From assembly GCF_000170895.1 (NCBI RefSeq), contig NZ_ABCS01000003.1, positions 62,001 through 126,000 on the forward strand: a stretch of 64,000 bases of DNA, in the 5' to 3' direction. Below are positions 53,395-62,038 of this stretch, piece after piece. The position numbers and the translations under genes are program-made. Source of the DNA: Plesiocystis pacifica SIR-1 (GTDB lineage: Bacteria > Myxococcota_A > Polyangia > Nannocystales > Nannocystaceae). Position 1 is the first letter of the stretch. Every line of letters begins with the position of its first letter. The notes under the pieces are model-generated. The model was not told the DNA's origin. It saw nothing but the letters and a program-made list of their open reading frames with translations, and searched no databases.

Positions 53395-55059
53395 TCAGGC
53401 GGGGCTCGCGGCCTTCGGGCGGGCACGAGGCGCGCCCTTGGAGGCGGCCTTGGGCTTGCGCGCGAAGGGGTTGAGCTGGGCGAGCTTGGTGCTCAGGAAC
53501 TGGTCCATCACGCTCTCTTGGCGCCCCGCGAGCACGCGCTTGCCCACGGCCACGAGCCGCTGGGGTCGGCGGGCGTAGGCGAGGCCGTAGAAGCTGAGCA
53601 AAAAGCCCAGCTGCAGCCGGGCGAGCTGCTCGGCGGTCCAGCGCGGGTGGACGCTGCGGGTCGCTCCGGCCGAGCGCAGCAGCGAGGAGTAGAAGTAGAG
53701 CTCGTCGTGGATGATCTTGCCCTCGGCCAGCAGCCGCTCGTACTCCTCGCTGCCGGGGTAGGGCGCGAAGACCATGACCGCGACGGTGTCGAGGCCGTCG
53801 AGGGCGAGCCGGAGCACGAAGCCGTAGGTGTCGAGGAGCTCCCGCGGGCCCTCGTGGGGGAAGCCGATGATGATGCTCGCGTGGGTGGTCAGGCCGGCCT
53901 CGATGGCCGCGTCCAGGGAGGCGCGCAGGCGCGGGAGCTTGACCTTCTTGTGGATGCGCTCGAGGGTCTGGGCCGAGCCGCTCTCGGGCGCGTAACAAAA
54001 GTTGCGCACGCCGGCCCGGTACAGCCACTGCGCCGCCTCGGCGTCGACGGCCTCGGAGCGGGTCCCGCTGGGCAGCTGGATGCTGACCTCGACGCCGCGA
54101 TCGATCATCGCCTTGGCGAACTCGATCATCCAGTCCTTGGTCAGCATCGCCGTCAGGTCGTTGAGGTCGACGTTGGTGATGGCGTAGCGCTCGACGTAGC
54201 CCTCGATCTCGTCGACGACCCGCTCGGGGCTGCGCCGCTGGTAGCGGGTCGTCCACATCTGCGGCGAGGAGCAGAAGCTGCACTTGTAGGGGCAGCCGCG
54301 GCTGGTCAGCAGGGGCATGGAGCGGCCGCGGTCGACCCCGCCGCTGCGGCGCAGGTCGAGGTAGGCGTCGACGGGGAACAGGTCCCAGGCGGGGCGGGGG
54401 AGGGCGTCGAGCTCGGCGATGCGCGCGGCCGGGGCGGTCTTCATGGGCGCGCCGCTGCGGCCCGTGTCAGGGTGGTCATGAGGGGCGCGGATCGCCAGGC
54501 CGGGGACGCCGGTCAGCGCCTCGCCCCGCGCCAGCGCGTCGAGCAGGCGCAGGAAGGTGTGCTCGCCCTCGCCCAGGACGCAGGCCTCGATCTGCGGGCA
54601 GTGGTCGAGGATGTGCGCCCAAAAAGACGACGCGTTCTCGCCCCCGAGCACGATGGTCGCGTGGGGGTAGCGGTGCTTCAGGGCCTCGGCGAGGTCTTTG
54701 AGCAGCGGCCACTGGTGCAGGAACATGTGCGAGATGCCGATGACCCGGGTCTGCGGATCCACGGCGCCGACGATCTGCGGGATGCTCAGCCCGGTGACGT
54801 CGAGGGGCCCGGCGGCGGTCTGCCGGGTCAGGGTCGAGCCGAGGGCCTCGCCGGTCGCGTCGATGACCTGGACCTCGTGGCCGGCCTCGCGGGCGACGGC
54901 GGCGACGTAGGCCAGGCCCAGGGGCGGCACGGCGCCGTAGTAGCTGAAGCTGCGCGGGGCGGTGATCGTCGGCGGGTTGATCAGCGCGACGCGCAGGGCC
55001 TCGCCGGGACCCTTGGCCTTGGGCACGCGCAGCTCGACCAGGGGCAGGGCGCGGTTCAT
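53395..55059 (-). CDS. B12-binding domain radical SAM protein
   Basis: 554 residues. N-terminal B12-binding Rossmann domain (VALINPPTI, GLAYVAAVAREAGHEV, IVLGGENAS, CVLGEGEHTFLRLLDAL), then a radical SAM domain with TSRGCPYKCSFCSSP (CxxxCxxC), a YAPESGSAQTLERIHK block and an IIIGFPHEGPRE block. This is the hopanoid/bacteriochlorophyll-type class B architecture. Adjacent wecB suggests glycan or lipid modification. Methylation is the common class B chemistry but it is not proven here. The C-terminal tail is Lys/Ala/Pro-rich. ATG chosen at 55059 because upstream frame is unconserved. Confidence 0.9.
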   Translation of the reverse strand: MNRALPLVELRVPKAKGPGEALRVALINPPTITAPRSFSYYGAVPPLGLAYVAAVAREAGHEVQVIDATGEALGSTLTRQTAAGPLDVTGLSIPQIVGAVDPQTRVIGISHMFLHQWPLLKDLAEALKHRYPHATIVLGGENASSFWAHILDHCPQIEACVLGEGEHTFLRLLDALARGEALTGVPGLAIRAPHDHPDTGRSGAPMKTAPAARIAELDALPRPAWDLFPVDAYLDLRRSGGVDRGRSMPLLTSRGCPYKCSFCSSPQMWTTRYQRRSPERVVDEIEGYVERYAITNVDLNDLTAMLTKDWMIEFAKAMIDRGVEVSIQLPSGTRSEAVDAEAAQWLYRAGVRNFCYAPESGSAQTLERIHKKVKLPRLRASLDAAIEAGLTTHASIIIGFPHEGPRELLDTYGFVLRLALDGLDTVAVMVFAPYPGSEEYERLLAEGKIIHDELYFYSSLLRSAGATRSVHPRWTAEQLARLQLGFLLSFYGLAYARRPQRLVAVGKRVLAGRQESVMDQFLSTKLAQLNPFARKPKAASKGAPRARPKAASPA

Positions 55060-55287
55060 CGCGGCGACCTCCCGCTCGAGCAGGGGCCTGGCCCTGCACC
55101 CATGGACGATCCCCCGGTCACGGCGCGCTCGGCTTCGACGATAGCACGGGGAGGCTCTGCGTTCGCTGCGCTGGGGCGCTGGCTCCGGCGTGTGCTCGGG
55201 GCCGCAGAGGGTGCGAGACAATGCCACCAACGTGCGCTGGAAACGCTGTTCTTTCGGGCTAGATTAACTCGAGAGTAGAGCGAGCTT

Positions 55288-57234
55288 TTGGATTGGTCGA
55301 CACGGCGCGCGGGGCAAGGACCCGCGAAACAGGAGAGCAGCTGGCGGGCGTGGGTCCCCGGCGTGCCCGCCCTCGGCGAGCTCTCGACCGTCCCCTTGGC
55401 GTGGCGACGGCGAGTCCAGCGCGCGGCGGCGCGGGTGTGGGGCGAGCGCGTCGTCGTCGTGCACGGGCACCACTACCGCCACGAGTTCCCCAGCGTGCCC
55501 GTCGACGGCATGCGGGGCGAGCGGATCCTCAGCGCGCTGGTCCGCGAGGGCCTCGTCGGCCCCGAGTGCGTCGTGCGGCCGACCCCTGCGGCCTTCGTCA
55601 AGCTCGCCCGCGTCCACGACCAGGCCTACCTCGAGCGCCTCGAGTCGGCGGCGGTCATGGAGCAGGCCTTCGGGGAGGTCGTGCCTCCAGGTCCGGCGAC
55701 GGCCATCGTCGAGCTGCAGCGGGCCATGGTCGGCGGCACCATGCTCGCGGCCCGGGCCGCGTGGCGTCGGCACAAGCTGGCGGTCAACCTCGGCGGCGGC
55801 TTTCACCACGCGCGCCGCGACCGGGCCGGAGGTTTTTGCCTACTCAACGACGTCGCCGTGGCCATCGCCGAGCTGCGCGCTTCGGGCTTCACCGGGCCGA
55901 TCAGCGTCGTCGACCTCGACCTGCACGACGGCGACGGCACGCGCTTGATGTTCGCCGACGATCCCTCGGTGTGGACCTTCTCGATCCACAACCGCCACTG
56001 GGCCCCGACCCAGGCCGTCAGCTCCACGGCCATCGCCCTCGGCGACGACGTGGGCGACCGCGACTACCTCGGGGCGCTGCGCAGCCACCTGCCCCGGGCC
56101 CTCGACGCCCACCGGCCGAGCCTGGTGTTCTACCTCGCGGGCTGCGACCCCGCCGACGACGACCCGCTCGGCAACTGGCACATCAGCGCCGAGGCCATGC
56201 TCGCTCGCGATCGCTTCGTGCTCGACGCGCTCCGGGCTCGGGGCGTCGAGTCGGTGGTCTGGCTCCTCGCCGGCGGCTACGGGAGCGGGGCGTGGCGGCA
56301 CTCGGCGCGCGGGCTGATCGCGGGTCTGGGCGGGCCCGCGAAGCCGCGGCTGCCCTCGACCGAGGCGATCACCCTCAGCCGCTACCGCGACCTCGCCGGC
56401 GTCCTCGACCCCAGCGAGCTCTCGGGCACGGCCCCGGGCGAGCTGGTGTTCGACGAGTCGGACCTGCTCGGCGTGGCCCCGCCCGACCCGGGCCCGGCGC
56501 GTTTTTTGGGCTACTACACCTTGTCTGGGGTGGAGCTGGGCCTCGAGCGCTACGGCCTGCTCGCGCGCCTGCGCGACCTGGGCTACGAGCCGCGGGTCGA
56601 GATGGTCGTCGACGGGGGGCGGCGAGACAGCGCCGGCGACACGGTGCGCGTGTGGGGGCGGGCGCAGACTCGCGAGGGGAGCGCGGCGGAGCACCTGCTC
56701 GTCGAGGCCCGGCTCAGCCGGGATCGACGGACCGCCCCGGGCTTCGAGCTGCTGCGCATCGAGTGGCTGCTGCTCCAGAACCCGCGCGCGAGCTGGCAGG
56801 GCGGGCGGGTGGCGCTGCCCGGCCAGGCCCACCCGGGCCTGGGCCTGTTCGAGGAGAGCTCGCTGTTGATGGTCATGATCTGCGAGCGCCTGGGCCTCGA
56901 CGGCATCGTGGTCGTGCCCTCGCACTTCCACGTCGCCGCGCGCTGGCACGGGCGCATGCGCTTTTTGGATCCGCTCGCGGAGGGCCGCTTCCGGGCGCTG
57001 CGCGCCGCCGCGGGCGAGCTGCCCATCGACGAGGCCAGCCGCGCCGTCGAGGACGGCCGGGTGCTCGAGCCTGAGGGGTCTGGGCTTCGGGATGCCGGGC
57101 GCGCCTACGAGCCCGCGGCGCTGGTGCTGGCGACGAGCCCGACCCTGAAGGCGCGCTTTGGTCCGCAGTGGCGCGCCCGGGCCGACGCCGTCGAGGCCCT
57201 CGCGCGCTTCGAGCTCGGGTCCGCGACGAGCTGA
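55288..57234 (+). CDS. Histone-deacetylase-family protein with extra C-terminal domain
   Basis: 648 residues. Residues about 55-355 are an HDAC/arginase-fold deacetylase: NLGGGFHHARRDRAGGFCLLNDVAVA with His173-His174, DLDLHDGDGT with zinc ligands Asp211 and His213, a later GCDPADDDPLG (third ligand Asp) and a GGYG tyrosine loop. The C-terminal half (from about 390) is an unrelated domain beginning ARFLGYYTLSGVELGLERYGLLARL and containing a PSHFHVAARW motif. The TTG start is tentative. Histone-like deacetylases in bacteria usually act on acetylated amines or small molecules. The next gene (an acyltransferase) starts 12 nt after it, suggesting a shared acyl substrate. Confidence 0.86.
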   Translation: MDWSTRRAGQGPAKQESSWRAWVPGVPALGELSTVPLAWRRRVQRAAARVWGERVVVVHGHHYRHEFPSVPVDGMRGERILSALVREGLVGPECVVRPTPAAFVKLARVHDQAYLERLESAAVMEQAFGEVVPPGPATAIVELQRAMVGGTMLAARAAWRRHKLAVNLGGGFHHARRDRAGGFCLLNDVAVAIAELRASGFTGPISVVDLDLHDGDGTRLMFADDPSVWTFSIHNRHWAPTQAVSSTAIALGDDVGDRDYLGALRSHLPRALDAHRPSLVFYLAGCDPADDDPLGNWHISAEAMLARDRFVLDALRARGVESVVWLLAGGYGSGAWRHSARGLIAGLGGPAKPRLPSTEAITLSRYRDLAGVLDPSELSGTAPGELVFDESDLLGVAPPDPGPARFLGYYTLSGVELGLERYGLLARLRDLGYEPRVEMVVDGGRRDSAGDTVRVWGRAQTREGSAAEHLLVEARLSRDRRTAPGFELLRIEWLLLQNPRASWQGGRVALPGQAHPGLGLFEESSLLMVMICERLGLDGIVVVPSHFHVAARWHGRMRFLDPLAEGRFRALRAAAGELPIDEASRAVEDGRVLEPEGSGLRDAGRAYEPAALVLATSPTLKARFGPQWRARADAVEALARFELGSATS

Positions 57235-57246
57235 TAGGATTTCGCC

Positions 57247-58044
57247 GTGCCGCCCCGCTCCGAGGTCGCCTGGATCGACAGCGTCCGCGCCTACGTCCCC
57301 GGTGACGAGCACCGCGTCGAGCCCCCCGATCCCGCCCGGGCGAGGGCCTTGCTCGGCCCGCTGGCCGTGTCCGAGCGCCTGCACCGCTTCGAGATTCGCG
57401 GCTTCGAGCACGTCCCGCGCGTCGGCGCGGGGCTGCTCGTCGGCTTCCACCCCTTCTACCCCCTGGGCACGATCTTGCTGATGAAGCGGGTGCTCGAGCG
57501 GGACGGGCGAGTGGTCCGCGGGCTGACCGATCACCTGGTCTGGTCGGTCCCCGGCGTGCGCGACATCTGGGCGACCCTCGGGGTGGTCGACGGGACCCGC
57601 GACAACGCCTCGCGCTTGCTCGCCGCGGGGGAGCTCGCCGTGTGCATGCCCGGCGGCGCGCTCGAGTGGTCGCGCTCGTCTCGGCAGCGTCGGACCCTGC
57701 GCTGGGGGGAGCACCGCGGCTACGCCCGCATGGCCGTCCGCGCCAAGGTCCCGGTGATCCCGACCTGCTGCCCCGCCGCCGACGACCTGTTTTGGATCGC
57801 CAACGACGGCTGGGAGTTCGGCACGGGCGCGGGCCGACGCGTCGGCCGCTTGCTCGGTCTGAACCGCCCGCTGCCGCTGCCCTTGCCCGTGGGCGTGGGC
57901 CTGCTCGCCTTCCCGGTCAAGCTGGTCCAGCAGGTGGCCCCGCCCGAGTGGCCGCTGGGCGCGGACGCGGGCGACGAGGAGGCCCGGGTCCGCGAGCTCG
58001 ACGCCCGGGTCCGTCGGGTGATGCTCGGGTTGCTGACGCGCTAG
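57247..58044 (+). CDS. DGAT2-like/PlsC-like acyltransferase
   Basis: 265 residues, soluble-looking. A LVGFHPFYPLGTILLMKR segment stands where acyltransferases have HxxxxD or the HPHG motif; the usual Asp is missing. VCMPGGALEW resembles the PGGxxE block of diacylglycerol acyltransferase-2 enzymes. VPVIPTCCPAADDLFW and the C-terminal LLAFPVKL fit the same superfamily. It probably acylates a glycerolipid or other alcohol. GTG start, probably cotranscribed with the deacetylase-family gene. It overlaps the stop of the convergent gamma-CA gene by 4 nt. Confidence 0.75.
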   Translation: MPPRSEVAWIDSVRAYVPGDEHRVEPPDPARARALLGPLAVSERLHRFEIRGFEHVPRVGAGLLVGFHPFYPLGTILLMKRVLERDGRVVRGLTDHLVWSVPGVRDIWATLGVVDGTRDNASRLLAAGELAVCMPGGALEWSRSSRQRRTLRWGEHRGYARMAVRAKVPVIPTCCPAADDLFWIANDGWEFGTGAGRRVGRLLGLNRPLPLPLPVGVGLLAFPVKLVQQVAPPEWPLGADAGDEEARVRELDARVRRVMLGLLTR

Positions 58045-58565
58045 CAGGACCCGCGCGCGGCGAGGTACTGGGCCGCCCGCTTGACGTAGGCCCGCCACGA
58101 GAAGTCGATCATCATCGTGTCCTTGGGCCGCAGCTGCTCCCGGAGCACGCGCATGGGGTTGCCGGCGACCATCGTCCCGGCCTTGACGACCTTGCCCGGC
58201 GTCACGAGGGTGCCCGCGGCGACCATGGCCCCGGACTCGACCACGGCGTTGTCGAGGATCACCGAGCCCATGCCGATGAGCACGTCGTCGCCGATGGTGC
58301 AGCCGTGCAGCACGACGTTGTGGCCCACGGTCACGCGGCTGCCGACGGTGGTCCGCGACAGCCCCTCGGTCGCGTGGATGCACGAGTTGTCCTGGATCGA
58401 GGTCTGGCTGCCGATCACGATCGGCCCGTCGTCTCCGCGGAGGGTGACGTTGGGCCAGATGCTCGATTGGGCCCCGACGTCGATGTCGCCGATGAGCACG
58501 GCGGCGGCGTGCACGAAGGCTTCGGGGTGAATGCGGGGAGATTTGCCGTCGAAGGGCTCGATCAC
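58041..58565 (-). CDS. Gamma-class carbonic anhydrase family protein
   Basis: 174 residues of left-handed beta-helix hexapeptide repeats (IGDIDVGAQSSIWPN, VTVGHNVVLHGC). The His ligands of the gamma-CA/YrdA group are visible: CIHATEG, then VGHNVVLHGC (two His five apart). A closing helix (FSWRAYVKRAAQYL) follows. It is shorter than Cam. Activity is uncertain because many YrdA-type members are inactive until oxidised, and some are just acyltransferase-like trimers. It is distinct from the zeta-type enzyme at 41755. Confidence 0.88.
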   Translation of the reverse strand: MIEPFDGKSPRIHPEAFVHAAAVLIGDIDVGAQSSIWPNVTLRGDDGPIVIGSQTSIQDNSCIHATEGLSRTTVGSRVTVGHNVVLHGCTIGDDVLIGMGSVILDNAVVESGAMVAAGTLVTPGKVVKAGTMVAGNPMRVLREQLRPKDTMMIDFSWRAYVKRAAQYLAARGSC

Positions 58566-58645
58566 CGGCGCAGGGTAGCAGGCCTCGCCCCAGCCGGAAG
58601 GTGGGTGCAGCCCGCGGCGACGCGTCCCTGGTAGACTCGAGTGCG

Positions 58646-59377
58646 GTGTCTGATCCGCTCTTGGAAGAGGTCCGCTCCATCATTGGCGGGGTGCCGACGG
58701 TGCTCGCGCGCATGCACGCGAAGGGCGAACTCGAGGAGCACTGGCCGGCGATCCGGAACATGCTCGCCGGGGCCCAGGTGCTCGGCGGCGAGATCATGTT
58801 CGGCATGCTCGCCGCCTTCGCGCTGCGCTGCTCGGTGCCCTACTGCTTCACCATCTACAGCTCCCGGCTCGAGCGCATCGACGGCCGGGAGATCGGCGCG
58901 GTGTTCGAGTTCCCGGACCACGTCCCGCGCCACGACTACTGGAGCCGGGTGTTGAAGCTGGCGTGGTTGGTCACCAACGGCGGACCCCACGACGCGGTCG
59001 CGCGCCACCTGCTGCGCGGGCTGTGCTCGCCCGAGGAGTACACCGCGGTCATCCACCTCGCCGAGGCGAGCCGCGTGGTCCGTGCGGCCTCCGAGCGCTT
59101 TGGCCTGACGCCCGCGGACGAGCCCGCGCTCGAGCGTCTGCCCGAGCCGGTCCGCGCCCAGATCCCCGAGTTCATTCAATTCCACACCGAGGTCCAGACC
59201 GGGCGGCGCCCGGTGGTCAAGATGTGCAGCGCCTGTCGAAAGGTCGCGTCGGCGGACGACCAGTGGTTTCCCTTCGAGGCCGCCGAGGAGCTCGTGCCCG
59301 CCGGGGCGATCTACAGCCACGGTCTGTGCGAGCCCTGCCTCCAGCGGGCCCTCGCCGACGCGGGCCTGTCCGCTTGA
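58646..59377 (+). CDS. AhpD/carboxymuconolactone-decarboxylase-like protein with C-terminal zinc ribbon
   Basis: 243 residues. The helical N-terminus (LLEEVRSIIGGVPTVLARM, LGGEIMFGMLAAFALRCSVPYCFTIYS) resembles AhpD-fold proteins, where the motif is CxxCxxxH; here YCFTIYS keeps one Cys but has Tyr in place of His, so peroxidase activity is doubtful. The C-terminal 50 residues contain KMCSACRK and LCEPCLQRAL, a four-Cys zinc ribbon. Function unknown; it may be a redox-linked regulator. GTG start chosen at 58646 where conservation begins. Its stop is 40 nt before MITE-like element B2. Confidence 0.7.
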   Translation: MSDPLLEEVRSIIGGVPTVLARMHAKGELEEHWPAIRNMLAGAQVLGGEIMFGMLAAFALRCSVPYCFTIYSSRLERIDGREIGAVFEFPDHVPRHDYWSRVLKLAWLVTNGGPHDAVARHLLRGLCSPEEYTAVIHLAEASRVVRAASERFGLTPADEPALERLPEPVRAQIPEFIQFHTEVQTGRRPVVKMCSACRKVASADDQWFPFEAAEELVPAGAIYSHGLCEPCLQRALADAGLSA

Positions 59378-59417
59378 GCTCGAAATGGGCGGCCCAGAAC
59401 GGGCCTGTTCGCGACAG

Positions 59418-59570
59418 CTAGTACCGCGTGTCTGAAGTCCGTGCCGGGTTTGGGGCATCGCTGGGACCCGAGGGCAAGGAGCCGCGACGACGCTGTGGTC
59501 GACCCCACTGCGAGGAGCGGCGACACAGCCATTCGGGTTCCAGTGCCGCTCCAAAGACACGCGGTACTAG
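59418..59570. mobile_element. MITE-like element, copy B2
   Basis: Perfect 16-bp inverted termini (59418-59433 and 59555-59570), each with a terminal CTAG. After the left terminus comes GAAGTC at the same offset (17-22) as in copy B1. A core (59478-59514) aligns with B1 at 28 of 37 columns, including CGCTGTGGT. It lies between convergent genes and its right end supplies the TAG stop of the sigma-factor gene. Confidence 0.72.
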
Positions 59571-60148
59571 GCCCCGAGGCCCAACAACAACCGCAACGAC
59601 GCCCGCGCGCGGAACAGCGCGGAGCGGACCGCCGCCGCGCTCTGCCCCGTGGACTCGGCGATGTCAACGGCCCGCATGTCGTCGATGTAGCGCATCCGCA
59701 GGAGCCTCCGCTCGGTGCTGCACAGCTGGTCGAGGGCCTCGACGGCCTGGCGAGCGGCCCGGCGTCGGCGGGCGCGGTCGCTGGGGGCGGTCTCGTTGGC
59801 GCGCAGCTTTGAAGACAGTTCGCGCGCGCCTTCGCGCCGACCTTGCTGCGAGTCGAGCACCCGAAAGCGGAGCCGTGCGCCGAGCAGAGCGTGCAGTGAG
59901 CCGCTGTGGAGGTCCTCTGGCGGGTTTTCGAGCAGGGCGACCAGGACGTCGTGGGCGATGTCCCGAGCGTCCTGGCCGGCACCCTTTTTACGCGCGTACT
60001 CCAGGGCCCAGGCGTGATAGCGATCGATCAATTGCGCCGCGGCGCGCTGATCTCCGGATCGCAGCGCTCGCAGGAGATCTGCGTCCGATGGGACAACAGC
60101 GCATCCGAGCTGATCACATCCCTGCATGGGTGCATGGTCGTTTACCAT
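59567..60148 (-). CDS. ECF-type RNA polymerase sigma factor
   Basis: 193 residues. Region 2 is near 30-95 (LLRALRSGDQRAAAQLIDRYHAWALEYARK, then ARDIAHDVLVALLENPP) and region 4 near 130-190 (LDQLCSTERRLLRMRYIDDMRAVDIAESTGQSAAAVRSALFRARASLR). There is no anti-sigma gene next to it. It is divergent from a Ser/Thr kinase, starting 14 nt away, so the two share a promoter region. Kinase-controlled sigma factors of this kind are known in myxobacteria and planctomycetes. Its TAG stop comes from element B2. Confidence 0.9.
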   Translation of the reverse strand: MVNDHAPMQGCDQLGCAVVPSDADLLRALRSGDQRAAAQLIDRYHAWALEYARKKGAGQDARDIAHDVLVALLENPPEDLHSGSLHALLGARLRFRVLDSQQGRREGARELSSKLRANETAPSDRARRRRAARQAVEALDQLCSTERRLLRMRYIDDMRAVDIAESTGQSAAAVRSALFRARASLRLLLGLGA

Positions 60149-60162
60149 GGTGGGGTTCGACC

Positions 60163-61575
60163 GTGAAGATGTCCATGCTCGAGCTCTCGATCTCTCTCGC
60201 CTTCGAGCGCGCGCGAATCTATCGATCCGCGGGCATCGATCAATTCGTGCGCGAGGTCTGCATCGCCGATCGCTTCGTGCTGCGTGATCGCATCGGCGAG
60301 GGCAGCTTCGGGACGGTCTTCCTCGCGCACGACACGGAGCTCGATCGCGAGGTCGCCGTCAAGGTCATGCCCCTCGACGATCCAGAGGTCGCCGAGCGCG
60401 AGGGCAAGATGCTCGCGGCCCTCGAGCACCCCAACGTGGTCCGCATCTACGACCATGGCGCGCGCGACGACTACCGCTGGCTCGTGCTGGAGCTCCTCGA
60501 CGGCCCGACCCTGCGCCAATGGGCGATGGACCAAGACCCCGCGACGGTCGTGGCCCGCTACCTCGAGGCCGGCGAGGGTCTGGACGCGGCGCACCGCCGC
60601 GGCCTGGTCCACCGCGACTTCAAGGCCGACAACGTGCGCCTCAACCACGCTGGGTCGGCGGTCGTGTTGGACTTTGGGCTGGCCCGACACGGCGAATCCC
60701 TCGCGGGCGACGAGCCGTCGAGCCTCGGCGATGGTCGATCCACGGTCGTGTGCGGCACGGTTGCGTACTTGGCCCCCGAATGTCTGCGGGGTCGGGCGGG
60801 GACGGAGCGCGGGGATCAGTTCGCGTTTTGCGTTTCGCTGTGGGAAGCGCTGAGCGGGGAGAACCCCTTCGGCCCCGTGCGCCCCGAGGAGTTGGACACG
60901 GACTTCGAGCGCGCCATGGTCCAGCGCGCCCGCGCCATCGAGGCCGGGCCCGTCCGCGGGAGCGAGCGGATCCCGAGGCGCCTGCGTGCCGCGCTGCGTC
61001 GGGGGATGGCCGCGCTGCCCGGCGATCGCTGGCCGACCATGGCGCGGCTGCTGGAAGAGCTGCGCGAGGGCGGGCCGCTGCGGCGTCACGCCCGGACCTA
61101 CGGCGCCGCGCTGGCCTGCGTGACCGTGACCGTGTCCCTGCTCGTCGCGATCGCGCCCAGCCCGGGCGAGAGCACGCCGACGCCCGTGCGGGACGCGGCG
61201 CAAGGCCGCGCGGCTGGGGCCCTCGAGACCGAAGAAGCCATGCGCGCGGCCCTCGACGGCCTCGACCGCGGAGACGATGACGTCGTCTACCAGGCGCTGG
61301 TGCGCGGGGTCTCGGTCGCGGCGGCGGAGGGGCGCGAGGCCGAGTTCGTCGGCGTCGCGGTCCACGTCGCCAGCAGCCTCGAGGCCAGCGCGCGCCCGAG
61401 CGCCCGCGAGGTCGCGCTGCTCGGCTGGCACATCGCCCTGTTGTTCGCCCAGGAAGTCGACGACGGGGCCCTCGAGGCCCGCGCCCAAGCCGGGATCGAG
61501 GGGCAGATGCGGCCCGGCGGGGCGCCTCGACCGGCGCCTCGACCGGTGGGATTGGCCGCCGGCGAGCGCCGCTGA
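60163..61575 (+). CDS. Membrane-bound Ser/Thr protein kinase
   Basis: About 470 residues. PASTA-less Pkn-type kinase: IGEGSFGTVFLAHD glycine loop (44-58), VAVKVM lysine 67, VHRDFKADN catalytic loop (near 151), DFG (near 169), and CGTVAYLAPECLRGRAGTERGDQFAF activation/APE block. A transmembrane segment follows at about 312-329 (YGAALACVTVTVSLLVAIA), then a 140-residue helical extracytoplasmic domain. Starts at GTG 60163 or ATG 60169. It faces the ECF sigma gene with only 14 nt between starts, so sigma phosphorylation or co-regulation is likely. Confidence 0.9.
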   Translation: MKMSMLELSISLAFERARIYRSAGIDQFVREVCIADRFVLRDRIGEGSFGTVFLAHDTELDREVAVKVMPLDDPEVAEREGKMLAALEHPNVVRIYDHGARDDYRWLVLELLDGPTLRQWAMDQDPATVVARYLEAGEGLDAAHRRGLVHRDFKADNVRLNHAGSAVVLDFGLARHGESLAGDEPSSLGDGRSTVVCGTVAYLAPECLRGRAGTERGDQFAFCVSLWEALSGENPFGPVRPEELDTDFERAMVQRARAIEAGPVRGSERIPRRLRAALRRGMAALPGDRWPTMARLLEELREGGPLRRHARTYGAALACVTVTVSLLVAIAPSPGESTPTPVRDAAQGRAAGALETEEAMRAALDGLDRGDDDVVYQALVRGVSVAAAEGREAEFVGVAVHVASSLEASARPSAREVALLGWHIALLFAQEVDDGALEARAQAGIEGQMRPGGAPRPAPRPVGLAAGERR

Positions 61576-62038
61576 GCGAGGCCGCGGGCTCGGATCTCGG
61601 CTTGCACCAGCGGATCGCTACCCTCCGAGGGGGCCGTCCACGGGGCCGGGCGGGGTTGGAGGCAGGCCCGCCGTTGGCCGTGCACGCGAACGGGGGCCCG
61701 CGGCGACTGTTCGGCTGCAATCGCGCCGCCACTGGCAGAATCGCCAATCGCAGGGCGGGGTAGGGGCTCTTCCGAAGGCCGGCCCGCGTGTGACCGGGCC
61801 CGACTCTAGTCGGGGTCAGAACCCGCTTTGAGGTTAGTACACACCGCCTTCGGCGGTCGGTATGAGCTTGGAGTGAGACGGGTAGCGGGTCACCCGAAGG
61901 GGTCCAGGACCGCAGCCAAACTCGGCTCTGAGGGTGCGACGATGCAATTTCAGCCAGCCTTGCGAAGTGCGCCGCCGAGTTGCGATCGCGTTACCGACAG
62001 CAGCCCTCGCCGAGCGCGCGGGACTGGGAGGCGTCTGG
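61576..62038. other. 463-nt intergenic region with small stem-loops
   Basis: No convincing gene. Two short hairpins are seen: CGACT-CT-AGTCG at 61801-61812 and ACCGCC-TTC-GGCGGT at 61843-61857. The region could hold the promoter of the LuxR-type gene, but I see no clear consensus and no coding bias. Confidence 0.5.
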
